DNA from: Desulfobacteraceae bacterium UBA5616
GTDB taxonomy: Bacteria; Desulfobacterota; Desulfobacteria; Desulfobacterales; UBA5616
Direction: 5' to 3'
Assembly: GCA_002423615.1 (NCBI GenBank)
Contig: DIKO01000092.1
Location: 62,001-126,000 of the forward strand
Length of the DNA: 64,000 nt
The position numbers and the translations under genes were made by a program. How positions within the stretch are numbered: the first letter of the stretch is position 1; each line of letters opens with the position of its first letter. The notes below the pieces were generated by a model that saw only the letters and a list, made by a program, of their open reading frames with translations, made no database searches and was not told where the DNA came from. Positions 26,104 to 35,520 of the stretch are shown in pieces.

Positions 26104-26946
26104 TTAAAAGACCCTCGCAGTTGTCAGTTTCCGTTCTTTTATCTTTATCGCCTTACCGCTTTCCATAGCCTTCTCAACCAGTTCCTTTCCAAGAAGAGCC
26201 GCTCCCATGGCGCCGGTAATCAGGGGCTCCCGACAGATATAAACCGGCCTGCCCAGGTGGCTTTCAAGCGCTTTCACCATCCCGGTATTTTTTGCCACCC
26301 CTCCTGTGAACACGACGTCACCCTCGATTTTGAGCTTGGATGCCATCCGGAAAGCCCTTCCAGCAATGGCCTCATGCAGACCTGCTATGATATCTTCGAC
26401 GGGAATTCCTTCCGACAACTGAGAGACGACTTCCTGTTCAGCAAAAATGGTGCAGATACTGCTGATTTTGACTTTGTTTCGGGCTTTTAAAGACAAAGGC
26501 CCCATGTCTTTGATATTGACGCCCAGTGTTTCGGCAATGACTTCCAGAAACCTTCCCGTGCCGGCGGCGCACTTATCGTTCATCACAAAATCCACAACCC
26601 TGTTGTTTGCGATTTTGATGCCCTTGGCATCCTGACCGCCGATATCAATCACCGTGCCGGCATTTGGAAAAAAATGCAGTACCCCTCTGGCATGGCATGA
26701 AATCTCCGTAATCTGTTTGTCCGCAAAGGGGACATTGATCCGTCCATAACCCGTTGCGACGACATAATCCACTGCTTCAAATGGGATCCGGGCCTGCGCC
26801 AGGGCGTCTTCCATGACGATGTTGGCCAGATGTCGATGTTCGGGTCCGGTGGGCCCGATAACCTGGCCTCTTATTCCCTCGCTGTAGATAATCACCTTGG
26901 TCATGGTAGAGCCGATATCGATTCCGGCAAAATACTTCCCCTTCAC
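26104..26946 (-). CDS. BadF/BadG/BcrA/BcrD family ATPase (ring-reductase or dehydratase activator)
   Basis: 280 residues, paralogue of the next gene. The ASKHA motifs FAGIDIGSTMTKVIIYSEG, TVIDIGGQDAKGIKI and FTGGVAKNTGMVKALE are intact, as are the cluster cysteines in NDKCAAGTGRFLEV and SSICTIFAEQE. The start is GTG at 26946, about 7 bases after GGAGA. In class I benzoyl-CoA reductases two such subunits form an ATP-hydrolysing heterodimer that injects electrons into the two-subunit active-site module, here encoded immediately upstream at 27013-29539. Confidence 0.92.
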   Translation of the reverse strand: MKGKYFAGIDIGSTMTKVIIYSEGIRGQVIGPTGPEHRHLANIVMEDALAQARIPFEAVDYVVATGYGRINVPFADKQITEISCHARGVLHFFPNAGTVIDIGGQDAKGIKIANNRVVDFVMNDKCAAGTGRFLEVIAETLGVNIKDMGPLSLKARNKVKISSICTIFAEQEVVSQLSEGIPVEDIIAGLHEAIAGRAFRMASKLKIEGDVVFTGGVAKNTGMVKALESHLGRPVYICREPLITGAMGAALLGKELVEKAMESGKAIKIKERKLTTARVF

Positions 26947-27012
26947 GAAACATTCTCCAATGCGATGGCGTATTGATTTCGGGTTTCCGGATAGCCGCTC
27001 TGACGGCGGACC

Positions 27013-28170
27013 TTACGCGATAATTTCCAGAAACGCTTCCACTCTGTTTTTCAGCTGAGCTTCGGCGGCCATGGTGTATTCATGTTCCAGATACATGGCG
27101 GGAAGCCCGATTTTCTCAAAATACGCCTTTAAAGCGGGTACCTCATATCCATGGGTGTCACAGTATTTGACGGATTGAAGCAAGATCCCGTCCACATGCC
27201 AGTCCCTTGCGAAATCTTTCAAATATCCGAATCTGGATTCCATTTCTTCTTCAAAGGTGGAGGAAGATTCCCGGAATGTCCGGGGGCATTTAATTTCGGA
27301 CAAATACCGCTTTACGATGCCGTCCATGGGATCACTCGTTGCTTCGACATCTGCCCAATAGTGGCGGGTTCCCACACAAATATCATCCATCACCACATGG
27401 GCGTTCAGGCTTTCAATCATCTGGATCAGGTTGGTTTCCGTAAGGGGGCTTCCCCACAGCATTAATCTTGTATCCTTCTCCCCCGGCCCATTTCCCCTGG
27501 AAAGCGCTTCCTGGATGATCTCTTCCAGCATGATGGAGCCCTCCTCTATGGGCATGCACATCAGCGCAATCATAATTTCAAGGTTTTCGGCGCCGGACAA
27601 CAGAGGGGGATTTTCTTTTCGGAGATCGTAAAGTTTCCGTACCAGCGCCCGTTGGCGGTTATGAACCCTGATCTCTTGTTGAATTCGCTCCCGGTCTAAA
27701 GCGCGCCCCGTATACGCTTCCATGGCCTTTTGAAACATGATCAGCTTTTCCTTGAACTGCTCGAAGGAATTTTCCCGGACCACATGGGGCATATCAATGT
27801 AATGATGGAAAGGCAGCTTCAATTCATGTTCCCAGATACGGCAGAATTTTTCCTGGCAGTCACAGGAATGGGCCGTGACAAAACCTTCCATAAAATCGTA
27901 TTTCCCCTTCATGGCCATGTCCAGACTCGAACGGATGATAGGGCAGACAATGGTGGGGATGCTGGAATCCGCCTTGGTGATGGCCTCATTGATGCTCCCC
28001 TGCACCCGGAAGGGGACGAAATCCATGCCGGTTATCAGTTCCAACGGAGGATAGGAGCAATAGTAACCCATGATTTTTTTTCCTTCGGCCTTTAATTCCC
28101 TGGCTCTTAGCCCCCGGTCTTCATATATTTTCCTTGCTTTGGCAAAGCCGTGTAAACTCGCTGTTGTCAT
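27013..28170 (-). CDS. 2-hydroxyacyl-CoA dehydratase family, smaller active-site subunit (BcrC/BzdN-like)
   Basis: 385 residues, the length of BcrC/BzdN. Visible cysteines in family positions are YYCSYPP, HSCDCQEKFC and VKYCDTHGYEVPALKAYF, with the closing LEHEYTMAAEAQLKNRVEAFLE typical of HgdB-like subunits. In class I benzoyl-CoA reductases this subunit holds a [4Fe-4S] cluster and contributes to the aryl-CoA site. AAAGGAG precedes the ATG. It is 31 bp downstream of the larger subunit gene. A 2-hydroxyacyl-CoA dehydratase is the main alternative reading. Confidence 0.88.
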   Translation of the reverse strand: MTTASLHGFAKARKIYEDRGLRARELKAEGKKIMGYYCSYPPLELITGMDFVPFRVQGSINEAITKADSSIPTIVCPIIRSSLDMAMKGKYDFMEGFVTAHSCDCQEKFCRIWEHELKLPFHHYIDMPHVVRENSFEQFKEKLIMFQKAMEAYTGRALDRERIQQEIRVHNRQRALVRKLYDLRKENPPLLSGAENLEIMIALMCMPIEEGSIMLEEIIQEALSRGNGPGEKDTRLMLWGSPLTETNLIQMIESLNAHVVMDDICVGTRHYWADVEATSDPMDGIVKRYLSEIKCPRTFRESSSTFEEEMESRFGYLKDFARDWHVDGILLQSVKYCDTHGYEVPALKAYFEKIGLPAMYLEHEYTMAAEAQLKNRVEAFLEIIA

Positions 28171-28201
28171 TGGACGACTCCTTTCCGTTCAGACGATTGA
28201 A

Positions 28202-29539
28202 TTACCATTCCAGGCCTTTTCGTTTTCTTTCCCCGCGGTGATAATCCATGGATTCCTCAAACGCCTCCGCGTTTTTCAGGACCAGATCCGGATCGAAAAC
28301 CGTAAAATCGACGATATCTCCCTCCATATTCATGCTGGGAACAAGGAGTTCCTCCTTTAAGATGTTGGCCGCATGCGGAAGCCAGAAGGTCGCGGTCCGG
28401 CAGGACAAAAGGGAATGGGTGATGAATCCGTCTACCTGATATTCCCTGGCCCAATTGTAATAATACTGAACAGGTCCAAATAGCGGATAATTCTTTTCCT
28501 TGGCCTTCCGGATATGTCCAACATTTACCCAGTAAGTCCACCGGGTCAACCGTTCCAGAACGCTGTCGCCGGTTTTAAGCGACATGGGTTCCGGAGGATG
28601 GTACCCCTGGCTTTCCACGACGAAATTCCATCCTCTTTCCGCGAGTTTTTCAAAAAAATCCAGGCTGTGCCAGGGCGGCAGCTCGGCAAACATCAACCGG
28701 TATTTTTCGGGCGTTACGGCTCCGATGCCGGCATCCGTCCTGGCTTTGACCTCTTCATAAACCTGATGGTAAAGGTTCAAGGCATCCTTGTCGTAGGTCA
28801 TGTAATACCCGGGCACCATCAACGTCCAGAAATCCCGGGAATGCATGGGGCAGGGTTTTGCCTTGCGCAATTCATTAATCTCCCACCACAGCTGAAAAAC
28901 CTTTTCCTGGTTTTCCAGATAATCTTCCACCAGATCCATATCGATCTTCTTCCCCAGAAGGTTTTCCAGAAATTCGATAAACCGTTCCAGTTCCTTCACC
29001 TTGTGCCGGATATTGTGCTCATGGATGTCCGAATCAATATCCTCCGTGTGGTCGTAGCTGGGCGTGTCAATGGTCCATACGGGCACATCATAGTATTGCC
29101 GCAGGGCTTGAAACCATTTAAAGCGGGTATCACAGGCAATTCCCGACCCCAGCATGAAGGTGGGTTCCGCCATTCCGCCCAAAGGGGCATCAGGCGGAAT
29201 TTTCCCCAATTTTTTCATTTCGGCAGCATACCCGATATGGTTTCTGGAATACCCGCAGAGATGCGTCGGAAATCCTTCGGCATCACAAATGGCCTGGTAT
29301 TTCTGGGCCATGCCGGTCGACGCACACACGGTTCCGTAATTTTCCGGATAAACGGGCGTTACCCCCATGGCCCGCATGACAATGTCGCCTTCCCACCAGT
29401 TGACCATGCTCCAGGCCAACGGCCTTCCTTCATTGGCGGCCGTCACGCCTTCGGCGTACATTTTGTTCACCATGGGGCGAACGATGTTCCTGGATTTCAA
29501 ACGGTTGATAAACTTTTTGGTTTTTTCTTTATCCGCCAT
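28202..29539 (-). CDS. 2-hydroxyacyl-CoA dehydratase family, larger active-site subunit (BcrB/BzdO-like)
   Basis: 445 residues from ATG 29539, 8 bases after AAAGGA; a TTG six codons upstream is less likely. Features: AWSMVNWWEGDIVMRAMGVTP, YGTVCASTGMAQKY, THLCGYSRNHIGYA, ACDTRFKWFQALRQYYDVPV and SLLSCRTATFWLPHAA, matching the larger subunit of class I benzoyl-CoA reductases. It would bind the aryl- or acyl-CoA and a [4Fe-4S] cluster. First gene of the operon; the complete four-subunit set argues for ATP-dependent reduction of an aromatic or partly reduced ring, but the substrate (benzoyl-, methylbenzoyl- or tetrahydronaphthoyl-CoA) cannot be read. Confidence 0.88.
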   Translation of the reverse strand: MADKEKTKKFINRLKSRNIVRPMVNKMYAEGVTAANEGRPLAWSMVNWWEGDIVMRAMGVTPVYPENYGTVCASTGMAQKYQAICDAEGFPTHLCGYSRNHIGYAAEMKKLGKIPPDAPLGGMAEPTFMLGSGIACDTRFKWFQALRQYYDVPVWTIDTPSYDHTEDIDSDIHEHNIRHKVKELERFIEFLENLLGKKIDMDLVEDYLENQEKVFQLWWEINELRKAKPCPMHSRDFWTLMVPGYYMTYDKDALNLYHQVYEEVKARTDAGIGAVTPEKYRLMFAELPPWHSLDFFEKLAERGWNFVVESQGYHPPEPMSLKTGDSVLERLTRWTYWVNVGHIRKAKEKNYPLFGPVQYYYNWAREYQVDGFITHSLLSCRTATFWLPHAANILKEELLVPSMNMEGDIVDFTVFDPDLVLKNAEAFEESMDYHRGERKRKGLEW

Positions 29540-29845
29540 TTCAGGGTTCCTTTCCAATGGTTATAAAAATCGAACTTAAAGTTGATTTTTGGGGAATAAT
29601 TTCTTTTTATTATTTTATATTACCTTGAAAATAAAAACTGTCAAGGCATTGTTTCTTCATTGTTTCTTCTTTAACATGTAGTACTTGTGGACATTTTTGA
29701 AGGGGCTGAAAAAGTGTCGGCAATCTGCCCCGAAACGCCATTCTGGAGGGCTGCCAATATTTTGTTTACTGAATGAAATTTATATGCTTAAACTTTAACC
29801 ACCCAATAATTTGGATTTTATTTCAACATCATCAGGAGGTTTCCC

Positions 29846-31174
29846 ATGAGCAAGAATCTGGTATCCATCGTCAAATATGAAAAACCCTATGAATCCGTCC
29901 GAAAAGCCGTTGAATTGGCCGGGGGTCTGGACCATCTTCCGTCCAAGGCCAAAGTGTTCATCAAACCCAATATCGTCTTCTGGACCAAGGCTGTGGTTTT
30001 TCCCAAATGGGGCGTCATCACGACATCCAGAGTTATCGAAGATATCGTGGTTATGCTCAAGGAAAGAGGCATCGATGATATCACCATCGGGGAAGGCATG
30101 GTGCTGAGTGAATCCAAGGACAAGGAAACTCCGGCCCACGCATTCGAATACCTGGGTTACAATACACTGAAGAAACGGTACGGCGTCAAGGCGATGAATG
30201 TTTTTGACGGTGATATGGAAAAGGTGGATCTTGGAGACGGGGTTGAACTGACCTTCGGCGCTGAAATTATCCACAGTGATTTTGTGGTGGACATTCCCGC
30301 CATGAAAACACACAATCAAACTGTCGTGAGTCTGGGAATTAAGAACCTGAAAGGCATGATCGACTTAAAATCCCGAAAAATCTGCCATAACGCAGACCCC
30401 AGCAGGGATCTGAACTTTCACGTCGCGAGGCTCGCGGACAAAATGCCGCCCATGCTGACCATCATCGACGGCATCTACACGCTTGAAAAAGGGCCTTCCT
30501 TTGACGGACGCATGAAAAGAAGCAATATTCTCATCGCCTCATCGGATGTTCTCTCGGCGGATATGGTGGGCGCAAAGATCCTCGGATATGAGCCGTCCCA
30601 GGTCCCCCATCTGGTCTTTGCGGCGGGAAACCGCAAACGGCCGCATGATTTGTCGGATGTGGAAGTCGTGGGTGAAAAAATCGAGGACCTTCAGGACTTC
30701 CATAAAAGCGATTTCGAGTACATTGAAGACGACAAGGGCTGTATGCCCGCCGCTCTGAAGAAAAGCGGCATTGAAGGGTTGTACTACCGGAAATTCGACC
30801 TGTCACTTTGCACCTACTGTTCCGGAACCAACGGCATGATCCTGACCGCCATCCGCAGCGCCTGGAAAGGAAACAAATGGGATGACGTCGAGGTTCTGAC
30901 CGGAAAGCAGAAGAAACCCACCCCGGGTATGTCCAAAACCATCCTGGTGGGAAAATGCATGTATGAAGCCAACAAGGACCATCCCGACATCAAGGAAATG
31001 ATCGCCATCAAGGGATGCCCTCCCCAGCCGAAAAACATCATCAAAGCCCTTCAGCAAGCCGGCATCGAAGTCGATCCCACGATTTTCGACCACGCTGAAA
31101 TGGCACCCGGCCTTCTCATGAGCCGTTATGCGGGAAACCCCGAATTTGAAGAATCCTTTTTTCAGATCGCTTGA
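29846..31174 (+). CDS. DUF362 domain protein
   Basis: 442 residues. The DUF362 core includes VFIKPNIVFWTKAVVFPKWGV, an aspartate/glutamate-rich middle (TIGEGMVLSESKDKE) and DFVVDIPAMKTHNQTVVSLGIKNLKGM. A cysteine pair LCTYC and further single cysteines (VGKCMYE, IKGCPPQ) occur in the C-terminal third and may bind an Fe-S cluster, but a ferredoxin CxxCxxCxxxCP set is absent. CAGGAGG is 6 bases before the ATG. It diverges from the ring-reductase operon 306 bp away. The biochemical role of this family is unsettled; an electron carrier or accessory to the reductase is inference. Confidence 0.8.
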   Translation: MSKNLVSIVKYEKPYESVRKAVELAGGLDHLPSKAKVFIKPNIVFWTKAVVFPKWGVITTSRVIEDIVVMLKERGIDDITIGEGMVLSESKDKETPAHAFEYLGYNTLKKRYGVKAMNVFDGDMEKVDLGDGVELTFGAEIIHSDFVVDIPAMKTHNQTVVSLGIKNLKGMIDLKSRKICHNADPSRDLNFHVARLADKMPPMLTIIDGIYTLEKGPSFDGRMKRSNILIASSDVLSADMVGAKILGYEPSQVPHLVFAAGNRKRPHDLSDVEVVGEKIEDLQDFHKSDFEYIEDDKGCMPAALKKSGIEGLYYRKFDLSLCTYCSGTNGMILTAIRSAWKGNKWDDVEVLTGKQKKPTPGMSKTILVGKCMYEANKDHPDIKEMIAIKGCPPQPKNIIKALQQAGIEVDPTIFDHAEMAPGLLMSRYAGNPEFEESFFQIA

Positions 31175-31184
31175 TTTAGAAAAT

Positions 31185-31218
31185 GACGAACAGTTCCTCT
31201 CAAAAGGGGCTGTTCGTC
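31185..31218 (+). other. RNA hairpin between DUF362 and acyl-CoA synthetase genes
   Basis: A perfect 9-bp inverted repeat (GACGAACAG at 31185-31193, CTGTTCGTC at 31210-31218) starts 10 bp after the DUF362 stop. It has no T tract, so it looks more like a processing or 3'-end-stabilising hairpin than a full terminator. Confidence 0.5.
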
Positions 31219-31256
31219 CCGATTAACCTCTGCAAGGTTTTAAATCGGAGGTGGAC

Positions 31257-32681
31257 ATGCAAAAGCCCATCATTGAGGAGCTTAAGCCTCTTTTTCTTCC
31301 CGAATCCATCGCCATTATCGGCGCCTCCAACACCGACGGAAAATGGGGAAACATGATGGTCACCCGTCCGGTTCAATCCGGTTACAGGGGCCGCATTTAC
31401 CCCATCAACCCCAAGGAAAAAACGATTTACGGCCTTAAGGCCTACCCGAGCATAGGCGATGTACCCGATGCCGTGGATCTGGCCATTTTCACCATACCCG
31501 CTGAAATGGTTCCTTCCGCCATGGAAGCGTGCGTGAAAAAAGGGGTCCGGGCCGGGGTGATTATTTCCGCGGGTTTTGCCGAAACCGGCCCAAAGGGGGA
31601 AAAACTTCAGAACGAAACCGCCCGTATCGCCCGAAACGGCGGGATTCGTTTCATCGGTCCCAACTGCATGGGGTTCTGGAGTTCCACCATCCGGCTGAAC
31701 ACGGCCTTCCAATTCATGCCCAAACCCGGCGGCATTTCATTCGTGTCCCAGAGCGGCACCATGGGCGGATATCTCCTTGAAACGGCCAACAACAAGGGAT
31801 ACGGCTTCAATTCATTTTTAAGTGTCGGAAACCAGGCGGATTTGTCCATGGCCGATTATGTCGAATACCTGGGCGAGGACCCCATGACCAAGGTCATCGT
31901 GCTCTATATCGAGGGCCTTAAGAATGCCGGCCGTTTTATGGAAAATGCCGCAAAGGTCATCCGGAAGAAACCCATCATCGTTTACAAGGCCGGACGGACC
32001 GAAAGCGGGTCAAGGGCCACCATGAGTCATACCGCTTCCATCGCCGGTTCGGACACGGTATTTGAAGCGGCCTGCCGGCAGGTGGGAATCATCCGGACCT
32101 ACGACGTCATTCACGCCTTTGACCTGGCCGAAGCCCTTTCTAAACAACCCCTTCCCGGGGGAAACCGTGTGGCCATCGTTTCCGGCGGGGGCGGGCACTG
32201 CGTGGTGTCCACCGATGCGTGCGGCGTTCTGGGTCTGGAAGTTCCGGAGCTTGATAAAAAAACCAGTGAAAAGATACACAAACTGCTCCTGCCCCATGCC
32301 CCGTTCCCCAAAAACCCCATTGACATGGCCGCCGACCCGAGGCTGGATACGGTCACCAAAATATTGTCCATTCTGGCGGAAGATCCCCATATCGACATCA
32401 TCATGGCCACGGCCCCGTTTTTCAGAGATATAACCGAGCCGAAAATTATTCGGAAACTATTGGATACGGTTGTGGCCCTGTCGGAAATTCCCCATCAGTT
32501 CGGCAAACCCCTGCTTGCCATGACCCACCGAAGCCGGATGCAGGGAATTTTTTTCGAAATCATGAAAAACAAGGGGATTCCTTTTTATGAATTCCCTGAA
32601 GAAGCAGCCCGGGCGGCCTATGGATTGTTCCGGTATTCGGAAATCCGAAAAAGGTTCGCGTCTTCTCCGGAAGCCTCTTAA
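31257..32681 (+). CDS. ADP-forming acyl-CoA synthetase, alpha (CoA-ligase) subunit
   Basis: 474 residues. The order is CoA-binding Rossmann domain (IAIIGASNTDGKWGNMM), FIGPNCMGFW with the acyl/CoA pocket, FVSQSGTMGGYLL, and SHTASIAGSDTVFEAA, in which the histidine is the likely phosphorylation site. The frame then continues through the second ligase domain but lacks an ATP-grasp beta part, so it needs a separate beta subunit such as the one at 2750. ATG 31257 lies 5 bases after GGAGG; an in-frame GTG two codons earlier overlaps the SD. It makes acyl-CoA from acid, ATP and CoA, or ATP in reverse. Confidence 0.88.
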   Translation: MQKPIIEELKPLFLPESIAIIGASNTDGKWGNMMVTRPVQSGYRGRIYPINPKEKTIYGLKAYPSIGDVPDAVDLAIFTIPAEMVPSAMEACVKKGVRAGVIISAGFAETGPKGEKLQNETARIARNGGIRFIGPNCMGFWSSTIRLNTAFQFMPKPGGISFVSQSGTMGGYLLETANNKGYGFNSFLSVGNQADLSMADYVEYLGEDPMTKVIVLYIEGLKNAGRFMENAAKVIRKKPIIVYKAGRTESGSRATMSHTASIAGSDTVFEAACRQVGIIRTYDVIHAFDLAEALSKQPLPGGNRVAIVSGGGGHCVVSTDACGVLGLEVPELDKKTSEKIHKLLLPHAPFPKNPIDMAADPRLDTVTKILSILAEDPHIDIIMATAPFFRDITEPKIIRKLLDTVVALSEIPHQFGKPLLAMTHRSRMQGIFFEIMKNKGIPFYEFPEEAARAAYGLFRYSEIRKRFASSPEAS

Positions 32682-32691
32682 CCGCCAGTCT

Positions 32692-34170
32692 TCAAGAGTT
32701 TCGGCGGTCCCGGGACAGGTAGTAATCCGCAACCCGGCGAAGCACCGAAAATGCCTGCCCTCCGCTCTCGAAGCAGGGGATGCCGTGGTCCGTGTAAAAT
32801 TTACGGGCCTTTAATTTGCCTTCTTCGACGGGAAGATGATCCGGATCCGATGAGATTTCCGGGATGACCACTACCAGGGGTTTCCGGGTTCGCTGAAAAA
32901 TTTCCCGGGCCGCGGGTACGATTTTCCTGTGGAACTCGAAATTTTCCGGATTGAAACCCGGATTTTTCCCCTCTTCACGGGTGAACGTGCTTAAAACATA
33001 GAAGAGAAGCTGATACAGAACCAGAAAATCGATGTTATCCTTCCCGGCCATGGCTTCCATGATGGGGATCATTACCGCAGGCGGCATTCCGGGATTTGCC
33101 AGATCCGCCGGATTACCAGCAGCGCCACCGGAAGGGGGCAAGAGTTTTTTCATCATATCAATGGTTTCAGGGTCCAGCACCGGAATTTCAAATCCGTGGA
33201 CCGACGCCGCATCAAGCGCCTCAACGCAGCGTAACCCGCCCCCGGCCAGAACACCGGCGCCTTTTCCACTAAATTCATCCAGAAGACAGAAAGCCATCAT
33301 ACAGTCACTTAAATCCTTAATGTCCCCTGCCGCGGTCGCCCCTGCCGACTTGACCGCCGCTTCCCAGGTTTTTCTCGATCCTGCCATGGACCCGGTATGG
33401 CCGATGGTACCCCGTCTTCCCTGTTCGGTCAGTCCTCCCTTATGAATGACCACGGGTTTTTTTGCCGCGCAGGCTTTCAGGGCTTTAAAAAAAGAAGCGC
33501 CGTCCTTCACCCCCTCCAGGTATGCGCCCACAACCCGGGTGTTTTCATCCTGCTCGAAATATCGCAGAAGATCGACCACATCGACATCACTCCCATTGCC
33601 GTAACTCACCAGAACGGAAAACCTTACACCCCTGCCCTGCCCCATGTTGACGATATCACAGGCGCCGCCGCCGCTTTGGGAAATAAATCCCGCTGATCCG
33701 CTTTCCCGGGAAAAATCAACCCCCGGCAAGAGTGTCAGGCCGCCGGCCGGGCAGTAAATGCCGAAACAATTGGGGCCCACGATCCGCATGCCGGTTTTTT
33801 GCGCAAGGTCGATCAACTCGGATTCCAGTTTTTCTCCTGATTCTCCGGCTTCCCTGAACCCCGCGGACAGGATTTCCACGCCTTTTACTCCCTTTTCAGC
33901 GCAAGCCTTTACAGCGGGGAGCACAAAAGCACCGGGGGTTGTAATTATCGCCAGGTCGACGGGATCCGGTACGGCCGTGATATCCGGGAACGAATACAAT
34001 CCCTGGATCCGGGTTTCTTTCGGGTTGATGGGAAAAAGTTTCCCTTTAAATCCGAACCGCATTAAATTTTCCAGGATTCTTCCGCCGAATTTTGCCGTAT
34101 CGTTGGATGCACCGATAACAGCGACGCTTTCCGGCATAAAAATGTGATTCAATGGATGATCGTTCATCAT
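32692..34170 (-). CDS. ADP-forming acyl-CoA synthetase, alpha (CoA-ligase) subunit
   Basis: 492 residues, a divergent paralogue of the convergent gene ending 10 bp away. Seen: VAVIGASNDTAKFGGRILENL, IVGPNCFGIYCPAGGLTLLPG, FISQSGGGACDIVNMG and the phosphohistidine segment GTIGHTGSMAGSRKTWEAA. No ATP-grasp domain. Two adjacent ATGs (34170 and 34167) follow CAGGAG; the second has the better spacing of 5 bases. The two alpha subunits probably serve different acids and share or recruit beta subunits. The deleted IS66 copy lies just 21 bp upstream, so its own promoter may be displaced. Confidence 0.88.
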   Translation of the reverse strand: MMNDHPLNHIFMPESVAVIGASNDTAKFGGRILENLMRFGFKGKLFPINPKETRIQGLYSFPDITAVPDPVDLAIITTPGAFVLPAVKACAEKGVKGVEILSAGFREAGESGEKLESELIDLAQKTGMRIVGPNCFGIYCPAGGLTLLPGVDFSRESGSAGFISQSGGGACDIVNMGQGRGVRFSVLVSYGNGSDVDVVDLLRYFEQDENTRVVGAYLEGVKDGASFFKALKACAAKKPVVIHKGGLTEQGRRGTIGHTGSMAGSRKTWEAAVKSAGATAAGDIKDLSDCMMAFCLLDEFSGKGAGVLAGGGLRCVEALDAASVHGFEIPVLDPETIDMMKKLLPPSGGAAGNPADLANPGMPPAVMIPIMEAMAGKDNIDFLVLYQLLFYVLSTFTREEGKNPGFNPENFEFHRKIVPAAREIFQRTRKPLVVVIPEISSDPDHLPVEEGKLKARKFYTDHGIPCFESGGQAFSVLRRVADYYLSRDRRNS

Positions 34171-34191
34171 GACTCCTGAGGTAAAATGGGT

Positions 34192-35271
34192 CTATATTTT
34201 TTTTAAACCCGCGATTAAAGGAAAGTCAGGCAATTTACCGTTAAACAACATCTCCAATGCTTGACTTGCCTTAACCCCGTGTTTGCTACAAGTTGACAAA
34301 TAGCTTCGAACTCGGCAAAACATTCTGGCTCCTTCCATGGAGCGGAAACAACCCGATATCTTCTGCTGAACTTTGGTCATCCGGATATCATTTTCACCCT
34401 GGTTGTTCGTAAAGTATGGTTTCCAGTGATCATGGCACAATACCCCGTTGAAATCCGCCAGAATTCCCATGGCGATCATGGCTTCCATTCCTCTTTTCTC
34501 ATGGGGATAAAAACAGGTCCAAAGCGCATTGGATACGGAGTGCAGCCAATGTCCCTTTCCGCCCATATTGATACCCGTTTCATCCGCATGGGCATGATCT
34601 GAAGCAATCAGTTCGGCTTTAACCCGACTTTCAAATCCGGCTAAAAGCTCATAGGCCTCTTTATTGAAATTGAAAATAGACCCTTCACAGACCGGTATAT
34701 GGAACTGATCGGCGAAATGATCCTGTATCCAGTTATACGGTATCATTTGAAATTGCGACATATATACCGAATGCGCCTTGATCCCGTTGCCGTATTGTAC
34801 GGCTTTGGTAACACCCGCCGGAAAAGAGGCCGTAAACCGGTTGCCCTCTTTATCTTCAAGAATCTCCGCCCGGTATTCCGTGACGACTCTGGAGATGTTA
34901 ATGTCGAATACCTGACGCTTGTCAAAACCAACCTGCTTGTAAACACCCGGCGGCAGTTGACCCTGATCTACTTTGATCACTTCAATTTTATCAGGCTTAT
35001 CAACCCTTTTAAGGGTCGTGCCAACATGATCATTCTGGCCTCCCGGTTTTTTATCCGTTCGATTCCGCGGTTCCTTCTTTCTGTTCGGATCGCTTGATGG
35101 CGGCTTGCTGCTGTTCCGGCTGTTTAAACCCAAACGATTGGCAAGTAACGTTATGATCAGAATCAAAAGCTCGAACATTGATTTCGAAGAAGCTGATAGC
35201 TGCCTATCCTCACGAATAAGATTCCGCGCATTTTCAACGGCAGCCTCAATATCAATGTTTTCGATCTTCAT
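34192..35271 (-). mobile_element. IS66-family transposase with an internal deletion
   Basis: 359 residues against roughly 500 for IS66 TnpC. The N-terminal helical region with NSSKPPSSD is intact, the first two catalytic aspartates are in HADETG (residue 230) and HDHWKPYF (281), and the glutamate is in ENDIRMTKVQQK (293). Only 12 residues separate the second D from the E, where full-length relatives have more than 100, so an in-frame deletion near 34405-34415 removed the intervening domain. No tnpA/tnpB partners are present and I could not define terminal repeats. It is probably inactive. The 249 bp upstream (35272-35520) holds nothing recognisable. Confidence 0.85.
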
Positions 35272-35520
35272 CCGGGGTTTCCTGTGTCATTTGTTGAAAC
35301 CACTATCACACAGGTTTTAAAACCCGATTTTTTCCTCCTGTAGTCAACGACGTCACATTATATTTTTTTAAAAGCAAAGGGCAGTATGCCGCAAAATAAA
35401 GTCCCCGGAAAACGATATTATGCACCCTTGTATCCCAAAATCGAAGACCCCCCGCCCCGAATATGTTTTTACCATTTTGAACGAAAAACCCTGTCAAGTA
35501 CTTTTTTTACTTCTTTTAAT

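Noticed and set aside
35306..35497. A 63-codon frame upstream of the IS66 copy, examined as a possible tnpA or tnpB remnant
   Set aside because: Its sequence has no resemblance to TnpA or TnpB and starts without a ribosome site.
34171..35500. Terminal inverted repeats and target duplication of the IS66 copy
   Set aside because: A loose match between AAAATGG near 34185 and CCATTTT near 35475 is too short and imperfect to define element ends by eye.
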